Notes under the pieces: model-generated | Databases searched by the model: none | What the model was told of the DNA's origin: nothing | Seen by the model: only the letters and a program-made list of their open reading frames with translations | Position numbers and translations under genes: made by a program | Assembly (NCBI RefSeq): GCF_014697195.1 | Contig: NZ_JACJRJ010000022.1 | Coordinates: 29,571-93,570, forward strand | Source: Cylindrospermum sp. FACHB-282 | Lineage (GTDB): Bacteria; Cyanobacteriota; Cyanobacteriia; Cyanobacteriales; Nostocaceae | Direction: 5' to 3' | DNA: 64,000 nucleotides | Shown here: positions 50,462-59,043 of the stretch, in pieces | Layout of the letters: every line of letters starts with the position of its first letter | How positions within the stretch are numbered: the stretch's first letter is position 1

Positions 50462-52956
50462 TGAGCATCCTAGGCAGTTTCAACGCTTTGAGTAAAGTTT
50501 TACTGGGGGTGGGAATTGTTGATGCCTGGCAGCAAGGGCCACAAACTAAGGAAGCCAGCCGCAAAGCTGAACAACTTGCCAAAAAAAAGTACCTGCGGGA
50601 GGCAGTTACTATTGCCGAAAAAGCGATCGCATTTTGGTCGAAAAATCCAGGGTTTTGGGAACGCTGGATTTGCAAATTATTATTAAGTAATGTTTTAGAC
50701 GAAATTAAACAGCAACTTCTACAATGGCGTCAACAAGTAGCCGAAGCGGATAAGCTGGCTAATCAAGCCAAAAACCATCTTCAGCAAGATACTGGCAACC
50801 CTTTAGAAACGCAAACAATCTTAAGTGCGATCGTACTTTATCAGCGCTGTAGCCAGATTATCCACGATGAGCGAGTATTGCAGTCAATTCAGCAATGCCA
50901 ACAGGAACTGCAACAGCGGCAGCAATTTCAAGTATTGTTCACACAGGCAGAGTCACAGGCAGAAAATCGATATTTCAAAAATGCGATCGCCATTTACCAC
51001 CAAGCCGCAGCACTCTATCCCACAGAATCCGTAAAAAATGCGATCGCCACAGCCGAAACCCAAGTTCCCCAAGAAGAAGTTTATGACACTGCTCTCCAAA
51101 AAGCCCAACAAGCTGAAAGTGAGGGTAGATTAAAGGGAGCGATCGCCCTTTTAGAATCTGTTCTCACTAACTTTCCCCGCACAGACGGACTTGATTTAGT
51201 TAACAAGCTACAATTAACAGTCAAAGGTAGAACACTTTACCGTCAAGGGTTAGCAGCGGAAAAAGCAGGTTATTTACCAGCAGCAGCGTCTTTGTACGAA
51301 AATGCTCAATCCCTCCTACCAGATATCACAAACTGCCGCATCCGATTAGGGCTAGTAGCAATTAAAACTCAAGACTGGGTAACGGCAATATCTCACCTAG
51401 AGGGTATACCTGGAGAACAAGCCGCTTATCTGCGGGGATTTGCCCTGGCTCAACAAGACAATTTACAGCCAGCTTATCGAGAATGGCAAGAAGTATCTGC
51501 CGCTGCAATTACCCAACAACGGGAAGTTCTCAAACATCTTTCCCAACGGCAACGCTTGCTTTCTTTAAAGAATATTGAACAATTGGTAAAACTTGAAAAT
51601 ATCGAGCAGGCTAAAACCCACAGTAGGGAATTTCTCCAAAAATTCGGTTTTGACCCCTTAGTCGAGGCCAATCTCAATCAACATATTCAACCACGGCTAG
51701 AAGCAGGAATTTGGCAAGGGTCAGACTGGGGAATTATTGCCGATCAAGTCGAAACAAACTGGATTTTACAACCGAATATTACTACATTACATAATTGGAC
51801 AGTTGCTACTTATTATCATGCCCAAACTGACCCCACAAAGCTCAATAGTTTGATTATTGCCTTATCTACAGCCTTGGCAAATATCACTGAAGATCCAAGC
51901 CTGCAAAATCCCCCTTGGTTAGGAAATAAACCTGTTGAGTTTGCAGTATTATCTTCAGAACTAAAACGCCGATTAGAATCAGCTATTGATAAAGTTAAAG
52001 ATACCAATATTCAAGATTATTTACAGTTGCGCGATCATTGCCGTAGAGAACTAGTTTCTCTAAAATTAATGGGTGAATCGTCAAAGTCAGGAATGAAAGT
52101 CAACGATGTATTTATTACTCCAGGTTGTTACCATCGTTTTCTTTCCCAATGGCAAAATATCATAGTAGACATAACACATCCTAGTCAAAAAATACTCCGT
52201 TCTCTTTATACTCCTTGGGGATTAGCTGTAGCCGCTTGTTTAGAAGGCGATAGTCAAAGAGCAATTCAACTTAAACCTGCACCTAAAGCTACGATTGGCA
52301 TCGAAAAATTTGCTGAGGATTTCGTCGCTTACTACGAAGGCTGCTATTATCTACAGCAACAAAAATGGCGCAAAGCAATGATTTCTCTGAAGCCAGCAAA
52401 ATCAGAGATTGAAGATAATCCAGATTGGCAACAAGAAATAGATAAACTTTGTGGATTACAGCGTCAAGCCATATCAGAATTTTCCGAACATTTAGAATTT
52501 GCTGAATTTTGGTATGACCTGATAGGCAGCAATTCTGCTAAGAATTATTTAGCTGAATATAAAGCAGAAGAACTGAGAAAACAAGTTATTAATCAAAATA
52601 TTTCCTTAACCAAAGCCTTAGACAAACTTCAAGAAATTAAAAATATCGATCATCATAATCCGGTAGTTATTGACCTAATAGAAAGTATTGAACTCACCCA
52701 GGAACTAGAAGAAATTGATTGGCTGCTCAAAAATCGTCAGTTTGAAGCAGTCGTCATCAAAGCTAGATGCTCCCACCGTGAAAGAGTTCGTTATATTGTA
52801 GCTGATTTCTTTATTAATATATTAATTAATGGTGTGAAAGATGGAGATTTAAATAGCCCAGAAGCAATTCAGCAACTAGGACTCTGGGCTTACGAAATAT
52901 GTCCCCACGAACCAGCATTTCAAGAAGTTTACCGTGGTTTGAGATTGTGTTGGTAA
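50461..52956 (+). CDS. Large helical/TPR-like protein of Hsp70 operon
   Basis: 831 aa, Q/A-rich helical repeats (e.g. YFKNAIAIYHQAAALYPTESVKNAIATAE; GRLKGAIALLESVLTNFPRTDGLDLVNKL); start overlaps upstream stop (TAATG). Confidence 0.75.
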   Translation: MSILGSFNALSKVLLGVGIVDAWQQGPQTKEASRKAEQLAKKKYLREAVTIAEKAIAFWSKNPGFWERWICKLLLSNVLDEIKQQLLQWRQQVAEADKLANQAKNHLQQDTGNPLETQTILSAIVLYQRCSQIIHDERVLQSIQQCQQELQQRQQFQVLFTQAESQAENRYFKNAIAIYHQAAALYPTESVKNAIATAETQVPQEEVYDTALQKAQQAESEGRLKGAIALLESVLTNFPRTDGLDLVNKLQLTVKGRTLYRQGLAAEKAGYLPAAASLYENAQSLLPDITNCRIRLGLVAIKTQDWVTAISHLEGIPGEQAAYLRGFALAQQDNLQPAYREWQEVSAAAITQQREVLKHLSQRQRLLSLKNIEQLVKLENIEQAKTHSREFLQKFGFDPLVEANLNQHIQPRLEAGIWQGSDWGIIADQVETNWILQPNITTLHNWTVATYYHAQTDPTKLNSLIIALSTALANITEDPSLQNPPWLGNKPVEFAVLSSELKRRLESAIDKVKDTNIQDYLQLRDHCRRELVSLKLMGESSKSGMKVNDVFITPGCYHRFLSQWQNIIVDITHPSQKILRSLYTPWGLAVAACLEGDSQRAIQLKPAPKATIGIEKFAEDFVAYYEGCYYLQQQKWRKAMISLKPAKSEIEDNPDWQQEIDKLCGLQRQAISEFSEHLEFAEFWYDLIGSNSAKNYLAEYKAEELRKQVINQNISLTKALDKLQEIKNIDHHNPVVIDLIESIELTQELEEIDWLLKNRQFEAVVIKARCSHRERVRYIVADFFINILINGVKDGDLNSPEAIQQLGLWAYEICPHEPAFQEVYRGLRLCW

Positions 52957-53128
52957 TAATGATTTTCCATGGCCGTATTAAATCATTCGTAAACAACAAG
53001 GTTTCTAATTTATCCAAGAAGTCAGAAATCGGAAATTTTCGATGTTTGCAAATAAAATAGGAATGCTATATATCTAGAATAATTGCCAACAATAAAAAAT
53101 TAATTTTTAATTTATTAAAAGGTGTGTA

Positions 53129-53743
53129 ATGGAAAATAACCCTTATGATATTCTTGGTGTATCCCCAGCAGCTTCAAAAGCAGAAATTACAAAAGCTTTA
53201 GCAACAGCAATGAAGCGCAAGCAATATCCTGTAGCTGTGATTGCGAAAGCACAAAAAAGCTTGATGAAGCCTGAAGAACGCATAATAGCTGACTATTTGC
53301 GCCCTATATTGCCGCCGATTAAACAATTGCAATATAGTGATTTATCAAAATTGGATCAGCCAGCACCAACATTAGTGTTATTGCCAGAATTTGATGGCTT
53401 AGAACAAGCTATGGCTCAAGCTATCCAAGAAGAGCACCTAGAAGGAGAGTATTTAGCCATGCCCTTATCGGCATTATTTACCGAGGGTATTACAGCTTGC
53501 CAAGAGGGACGTTACCCCAAAGCCATAAAATACTTAGAAGACTACTGTCAAGGCTGCACCGAACGCCACAGTCAAGAATATATCAAAGCTACTATTTGGC
53601 TGATCAAAGCCTATAAAATGGGTGGACAGAGACAAAGAGCGATCGCCCTTTGTCAGCTTTTAACTAGCCATGACCATCCCCAAGTCCAAACTTGGGCAAA
53701 AAATAACTTACCTTTGCTATCTAAAGAGATTTCTCGTGCCTGA
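53129..53743 (+). CDS. Degenerate J-domain-like protein (no HPD)
   Basis: NPYDILGVSPAASKAEITKALATAMKRKQYPVAVIAKAQKSLMKPEERIIADYL; HPD replaced by Q-Y-P-V-A; C-terminal TPR-like helices. Confidence 0.7.
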   Translation: MENNPYDILGVSPAASKAEITKALATAMKRKQYPVAVIAKAQKSLMKPEERIIADYLRPILPPIKQLQYSDLSKLDQPAPTLVLLPEFDGLEQAMAQAIQEEHLEGEYLAMPLSALFTEGITACQEGRYPKAIKYLEDYCQGCTERHSQEYIKATIWLIKAYKMGGQRQRAIALCQLLTSHDHPQVQTWAKNNLPLLSKEISRA

Positions 53744-54215
53744 CTCATCCCCAACCTATATTCTCAGCCAAGAACAGCGTGACTTGCTGATACAAAAGCT
53801 TGGCACCCTCGAAAAGCAAAATGTTGAATTACAGCAGTCCTTGCGAGAACAGCAAACCCAAGCAGCAGCCAACACCGAAGATTTATTTTTGGAACTTTTA
53901 GAAGTTGCTGATGCCCTAGAAGCCTTACTAGACTATCTAGAAAATAACTCCAACCCCAGTCCAGAATTTATTGAGCGCTTACCCAGAAATATAGGCGCAG
54001 TAAATCGGAAATATCTCAGTGTATTAGGAAAGCGTCAAGTCTTGCCTATAGAACTGCAAGGCGATCAGCCCGATTTTAACTTGTGTCGCGTCGTAGATCG
54101 AGAAGTACGCCCTGATGTCCCAGACCAAACAATTACGAAAGTTGTCCGTCGCGGGTTTCGTTTGGGTGAAAAAATCCTGCGTCCAGCAGAAATAGTTACA
54201 TCCAAATCAGAATAA
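53736..54215 (+). CDS. GrpE-like nucleotide exchange factor (probable GTG start at 53736)
   Basis: Coiled coil EQRDLLIQKLGTLEKQNVELQQSLREQQTQAA; C-term VDREVRPDVPDQTITKVVRRGFRLGEKILRPAEIV beta-domain-like GrpE tail. Confidence 0.75.
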   Translation: MPDSSPTYILSQEQRDLLIQKLGTLEKQNVELQQSLREQQTQAAANTEDLFLELLEVADALEALLDYLENNSNPSPEFIERLPRNIGAVNRKYLSVLGKRQVLPIELQGDQPDFNLCRVVDREVRPDVPDQTITKVVRRGFRLGEKILRPAEIVTSKSE

Positions 54216-54326
54216 AGTAGGATAAATATTTGTATAGGTTTTTACAGAACCCAGATTGCTGATGAATATACATTTAGCGTCACAATAATCAAAGTATTTC
54301 ACTTTTTAAATTGGCTGAAAATTTAT

Positions 54327-54899
54327 ATGACTCCTCACGAAAGTGATACAAAAGATGCTTCTGCGTCATCGAAAGCATGGCGCGGTTGGCAAGAAAATTT
54401 CACCTTAATTGCGATCGCCTTATGTTTGGCATTCCTGATCCGGACTTTTATCGCCGAACCCCGCTATATTCCCTCTGAGTCAATGTTTCCCACCTTACAT
54501 ACAGGCGATCGCCTAGTGGTGGAAAAAGTCTCCTATCGTTTTCACCCGCCGACATTCGGAGATATTATTGTTTTTCAGCCACCAGCAGAATTACAACGCC
54601 GGGGATATCCCAAAGACCAAGCTTTCATCAAGCGGGTTATTGGTCAACCAGGAGAAGTAATTAGCGTTGCTCAGGGCAAAGTTTATCTCAACGGTCAACC
54701 TTTGTCTGAAAACTATATCGCTGAACCACCTAATCAGCCATTCCCACCGGTGAAAGTCCCAGAAGGGGAATTTTTTGTCATGGGAGACAACCGCAATGAT
54801 AGTAATGACTCTCGCTACTGGGGCTTTTTACCGAGAAAAAATATTATCGGTCGGGCAACTTTCCGCTTCTGGCCTTTCGACCGCATCGGCTTAATTTAA
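54327..54899 (+). CDS. lepB: Signal peptidase I
   Basis: FIAEPRYIPSESMFPTLHTGDRLVVEKVSYRF; FFVMGDNRNDSNDSRYWGFLP. Confidence 0.97.
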   Translation: MTPHESDTKDASASSKAWRGWQENFTLIAIALCLAFLIRTFIAEPRYIPSESMFPTLHTGDRLVVEKVSYRFHPPTFGDIIVFQPPAELQRRGYPKDQAFIKRVIGQPGEVISVAQGKVYLNGQPLSENYIAEPPNQPFPPVKVPEGEFFVMGDNRNDSNDSRYWGFLPRKNIIGRATFRFWPFDRIGLI

Positions 54900-54924
54900 T
54901 TATCGGGGTGGGGTTCTCCCGCCC

Positions 54925-55476
54925 TTAAAACTGGAGATAATACATTAATTGGGCGATCGCATCCCCAGGTAATTCCAAGCGTTGTTGGAAATCAATCAAG
55001 TTCCGGTAAGGGCCAGCAGCTAGACGGTTTTCCACCACTGCTTGAGCTAGAAGCAAATCGATAAAGGGAATTTGTACCAGCTTCTCCACCGTTGCTGTAT
55101 TCGGGTTGACTAAAAACCCAGGTTTATCTAGAGACTCGTCATCATAGTAACTAAAACTCAGCAGGGGATTTAGGGGTGCTAGTCGCTGCACTGGCATACT
55201 CAAAGCCGCCGCAATATCTTCAATACAGTAAAATTTAACACCAGCCCGTGAAAGTTCTACAAGCGATCGCCCTTGGTGAATCGACAAACCAGGTAAGCGT
55301 AGCCAATCATCTACAGTAGCAAGATTTGCATCAATACGAATACCCAGTTTTGCCGCCATCTGAATTTCTTCCCCAGATTGTAGTCGATAGTAGGGGTCAT
55401 TAAGCAGCTTGGCTCGGAGTTTTTGTAATTTGAGGTTCAAAGGTAGCCAATTGTTCATGATTATTGCTTGTGTCAA
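54925..55476 (-). CDS. ComEA/helix-hairpin-helix-type domain protein
   Basis: ATVDDWLRLPGLSIHQGRSLVEL; VNPNTATVEKLVQIPFIDLLLAQAVVENRLAAGPYRNLIDFQQRLELPGD. Confidence 0.7.
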   Translation of the reverse strand: MTQAIIMNNWLPLNLKLQKLRAKLLNDPYYRLQSGEEIQMAAKLGIRIDANLATVDDWLRLPGLSIHQGRSLVELSRAGVKFYCIEDIAAALSMPVQRLAPLNPLLSFSYYDDESLDKPGFLVNPNTATVEKLVQIPFIDLLLAQAVVENRLAAGPYRNLIDFQQRLELPGDAIAQLMYYLQF

Positions 55477-55847
55477 GAAATTTGATCTAGCAACTGGCGG
55501 CGCTTTTGCTCAAATTCGTATTCAGTGATCAGTCCATCTTGACGGAGAGCATCTAACTCACGCAAGGCATTAGCTACTGCTCCCACTTGATTACTTGTCT
55601 GCTGAGAGGCGTTTACCGCTGACTTACCCAGATTAAAATGACGATCAAAAGCCTCTTCATCTTGGGCTAAATACCAAACTCCCTCAATAGCACTAGCTAC
55701 CTTAGGAATAGGCGTCCAGGAAAGTAAAACATACAACAGTCCCCACAGCGGCTGTCCCAAATAAAACTTATGTAATCCTGAAATTGTCAGCGTGCCAGAA
55801 AAAGCTAAAATAACAGCGACGCTTCGGCTCTTTCGCTTAGTTAACAT
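55473..55847 (-). CDS. TM2-domain protein with C-terminal SHOCT-like motif
   Basis: MLTKRKSRSVAVILAFSGTLTISGLHKFYLGQPLWGLLYVLLSWTPIPKVASAIEGVWYL; LRELDALRQDGLITEYEFEQKRRQLL. Confidence 0.85.
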   Translation of the reverse strand: MLTKRKSRSVAVILAFSGTLTISGLHKFYLGQPLWGLLYVLLSWTPIPKVASAIEGVWYLAQDEEAFDRHFNLGKSAVNASQQTSNQVGAVANALRELDALRQDGLITEYEFEQKRRQLLDQIS

Positions 55848-56062
55848 ATTTATAATCAATCTACCATTACCATAGTTCAGACAATCAGACAGCCATAGTA
55901 CCAAAGCCTGTTGATAAATTCAGCATGGACAAATTCCTAATTATTCACAAACATATTCATCTATTGTAGTCAATAACCCCTCAACTGCTCACCTGGGGAC
56001 TCCCGCGATTTTGATGATGAATCTAGGAGAAGATAGTTGTAAAAAATATAGACAAATATCTT

Positions 56063-57274
56063 TTACTTTGAAAGTTTTACCTTTACTGGGGAAACTACAA
56101 TCCCCTTTATCCCATCTGCAAAAGCATTAGGGATTGCTTTTCTGAGAATATTTAGTGATCCATTTACATCTGCGTTAACTAAAATACCTTGAGCAGATTT
56201 ATAAAGACCACGTTTAATTCTGTTACCGCTAAAAGAATGGTTTTCCCCTTTTTTATATATGGGGAGTACATCTTGATCTAAAAAACTAGATTTAGATGTA
56301 TAGCTTTCTTCGGTGATAATTACAGATATCCCCTCTAATTCTGCTTTATAGGTCAACTGTTCAATAAATCTGGTATGTGGTATTTGAGTAAAATTTTGGT
56401 TATTTTTAGAACCTATATTGAGTTCTTGTTTCCAACCTTCATTTTTCCCAATTACCAAAGTACCTATATCTAATTCAATCAACTTATTTATTAAATATCT
56501 GCTGGCTTTATGCAAGTAGTCATCAACCTTAAAATTGCGTTTTGCACAGAGAGTCTGTAATTTTTTTGAAGTCCTGGTTTTGAGAATCGCCTGTAATTGG
56601 TGCTTCTTTTTGTTAAAAAAATGATTAATGGATTTTAAAGGTCTGCCATTAATCAAGAAAGGTATTAAACCTGCTTGATTGAAAGTTACAGAAGCCAAAT
56701 TATTTAATCCTAAATCAATACTGGCAATTTTCTTATTATCTGCCTGTTTTGGTTTTTCTTCTTGATTATAAATCACCTCAACAACATAATGATTAAGCTT
56801 GGGAATCACCCTAACTTGTGCTATTTCTTTAGCCTTAGTAGGGAAAACTATCTCAGTCTGGCTAAGTTTAATAAGTCCTTTTGATAGAAATGGTTTAGAC
56901 AAAGCCTGTATGGTATAAACTAACAGGTTTCTCCCATTTTCCTTATGTTTGTATTTAGGTAATTTTGGTTGGCCCAAAAATCTAGATGGGTTTTCTTGAT
57001 AAGCCTTTTGTGCTTGCAAAAATGCTTTCCAATTCTTATCTAAAATTATTAGTATTTGCTGACTTACTTTAGCTGGTAGATTTTTGTAATCAAACTCACT
57101 TTGTAATAATTTTTGGGTCTGATTATAATTGAGAATTTTACCAGTTTCAAAGAAGGATTGCCTAATTAAGTAGTTGGCAGCATTATAGAGATTTTTGGAA
57201 AGAAAGCACAGCCTATCAATTTCTTGATAGTTTTTATGAGGTTTTTTGATGATATGTCTTTCTGCTAGTTTCAT
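56063..57274 (-). CDS. tnpB: TnpB (IS607-associated RNA-guided nuclease)
   Basis: KKIASIDLGLNNLASVTF; GTLVIGKNEGWKQELNIGSKNNQNFTQIPHTRFIEQLTYKAELEGISVIITEESYTSKSSFLDQD; LVNADVNGSLNILRK. Confidence 0.92.
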   Translation of the reverse strand: MKLAERHIIKKPHKNYQEIDRLCFLSKNLYNAANYLIRQSFFETGKILNYNQTQKLLQSEFDYKNLPAKVSQQILIILDKNWKAFLQAQKAYQENPSRFLGQPKLPKYKHKENGRNLLVYTIQALSKPFLSKGLIKLSQTEIVFPTKAKEIAQVRVIPKLNHYVVEVIYNQEEKPKQADNKKIASIDLGLNNLASVTFNQAGLIPFLINGRPLKSINHFFNKKKHQLQAILKTRTSKKLQTLCAKRNFKVDDYLHKASRYLINKLIELDIGTLVIGKNEGWKQELNIGSKNNQNFTQIPHTRFIEQLTYKAELEGISVIITEESYTSKSSFLDQDVLPIYKKGENHSFSGNRIKRGLYKSAQGILVNADVNGSLNILRKAIPNAFADGIKGIVVSPVKVKLSK

Positions 57275-57834
57275 TCATCCTCCTCAAGACATTTTACAAT
57301 GCACTCAGTTTTCCGAGTCCGTCTTCTAATTGAGTAAAGTCTTGCACAAAAAGAAGTAATAATAGAAACAAAGTCGTGCATTAAATCATCTGTTCTTTCT
57401 GTTGCTAAATTAACAACTTCAATATCTCTACCAAGTTGATTCAGTAAAACTTTAAGATAATTAAATCCTACTCTTGATAGTCGGTCTTTGTGTTCACATA
57501 TAATCAGTGTGTAATCATCTTGGTTTAATAGATGAATTAACTTACGTCTGTTATCATTAACACCACTACCAACTTCTTTTACTATTCTGACAACCGTATA
57601 TCCTTTGGCGCAACAATAAGATTCTAGCCTCTGAGCCTGAGTGTCCAGGTTAGATTTATTTTCACTACTACTGACTCTGGCATAGATAACTACTCCTTTG
57701 TTGATTGGTTTATCGAAGTTGACTATGACTGTACCTGTTGTTAATTGTGTAGCGTTGAGTTCACCACGTTTCCACATTCTCCAGGCTGTTTTATAACTAA
57801 CTCCTATTGATTTAGCATAATCTGATAGTTTCAT
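57271..57834 (-). CDS. tnpA: IS607 serine recombinase TnpA (MerR-like N-term + resolvase)
   Basis: LSDYAKSIGVSYKTAWRMWKRGEL; VIYARVSSSENKSNLDTQAQRLESYCCAKGY; EHKDRLSRVGFNYL. Confidence 0.95.
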   Translation of the reverse strand: MKLSDYAKSIGVSYKTAWRMWKRGELNATQLTTGTVIVNFDKPINKGVVIYARVSSSENKSNLDTQAQRLESYCCAKGYTVVRIVKEVGSGVNDNRRKLIHLLNQDDYTLIICEHKDRLSRVGFNYLKVLLNQLGRDIEVVNLATERTDDLMHDFVSIITSFCARLYSIRRRTRKTECIVKCLEEDE

Positions 57835-58240
57835 GGAGAGTCTTTCTCGACCTTCACAATTATTTTAAGACATTTGTCTATATTTAGCAATGCCTGTCTA
57901 TAAAATCATAGAAGTTTACCAATACTAGTGCACCATGGCGAAAATAACTATGCCTCCTGCCTTTTAGCGACTGCCAAATTGTACTAGCTATCAACCCAAT
58001 AACCTCAAGAAACACTGATGGCCATGTCTGCACCGAAAGCTGAGTTTTTTGAGCAAAAGGCGATCGCATCGCCTCTAATCCCTAATTTAGTAGGCAAAGA
58101 TGGCATTAGAATGCATAGTATAACCATCATGGCGATAAAACACTTCACAGTATTTACAGTATTAGAACTTACGCACTATACAAATTGAACACGATATGGA
58201 GCAACGATAGTTGGTCATTTTCGGCTTTTGAACATGGCTT

Positions 58241-58308
58241 TGTAGGGTGCGTCAGATGTCAAAAATCTGTTCATTATTGCCAAATTATTGGGTCTGACGC
58301 ACCCTACA
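58241..58308. repeat. MITE-like palindromic repeat (TGTAGGGTGCGTCAGA...TCTGACGCACCCTACA)
   Basis: 15-16 bp perfect inverted repeat ends, about 68 nt in total. Confidence 0.85.
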
Positions 58309-58669
58309 ACAGACTTAAGCAATGCTTCATATTTGATGTTTCCTGTCTGTTAAGTCCTAAGTATTTATAGTCTATAGGAGAAATCTTTTCTTTACCCCCA
58401 GCACCCACTAGCTTTAAAATACACGTACAAAATCAACATTAAAGCAACTGAAAGCGCCAAACCTCAATTAATGGCTAAAGCTTTGGGTATCGCCGGTTTA
58501 TTGAGGACATTTTTAGCGAAAAAAGGTTCTTAAGTCAAGTGTAGAGATTTCGGTAAAAAACTGTACTCAAACCGAAGCTTCTTCCCTAGATTATTAACCT
58601 AAACTAGAATAAGACTAGAGGCAAAACAATAAGCTACTGAGCAGCATCACTCAGTTGAGTAGAAGCAAG

Positions 58670-58993
58670 ATGGGATTCTTTGACTCGGAAATAGTTCAGC
58701 AAGAAGCTAAACAGCTGTTTGAAGATTATCAAGCACTGATTCAGCTTGGCAACAGCTACGGCAAATTTGACCGTGAGGGTAAAAAGCTGTTTATTGAGCA
58801 AATGGAAGCGATGATGGATCGATATCGCATCTTTATGAAGCGCTTCGAGCTATCAGAAGATTTCATGGCGCAAATGACTATACAGCAGCTAAAAACTCAG
58901 CTAGGTCAGTTTGGCGTTACACCGCAACAAATGTTTGAGCAAATGCACGTCACCCTCGAACGGATGAAATCCGAGCTAGAAAAACAGATTTAG
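58670..58993 (+). CDS. DUF1825-like family protein
   Basis: MGFFDSEIVQQEAKQLFEDYQALIQLGNSYGKFDREGKKLFIEQMEAMMDRYRIFMKRFELSEDF. Confidence 0.85.
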   Translation: MGFFDSEIVQQEAKQLFEDYQALIQLGNSYGKFDREGKKLFIEQMEAMMDRYRIFMKRFELSEDFMAQMTIQQLKTQLGQFGVTPQQMFEQMHVTLERMKSELEKQI

Positions 58994-59043
58994 TCAATTT
59001 GGGGTTTGAGATTGGTAATTAATCCCAAATCCCAAATGCTAAA

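Larger units (their letters stand above)
56043..57885 (-). mobile_element. IS607-like element (serine recombinase TnpA + TnpB) with short inverted ends
   Basis: tnpA and tnpB overlap (ATGA); ends AAAATATAGACAAATATCTT (about 56042-56061) and AAGACATTTGTCTATATTT (57867-57885) are near-perfect inverted repeats. Confidence 0.85.
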
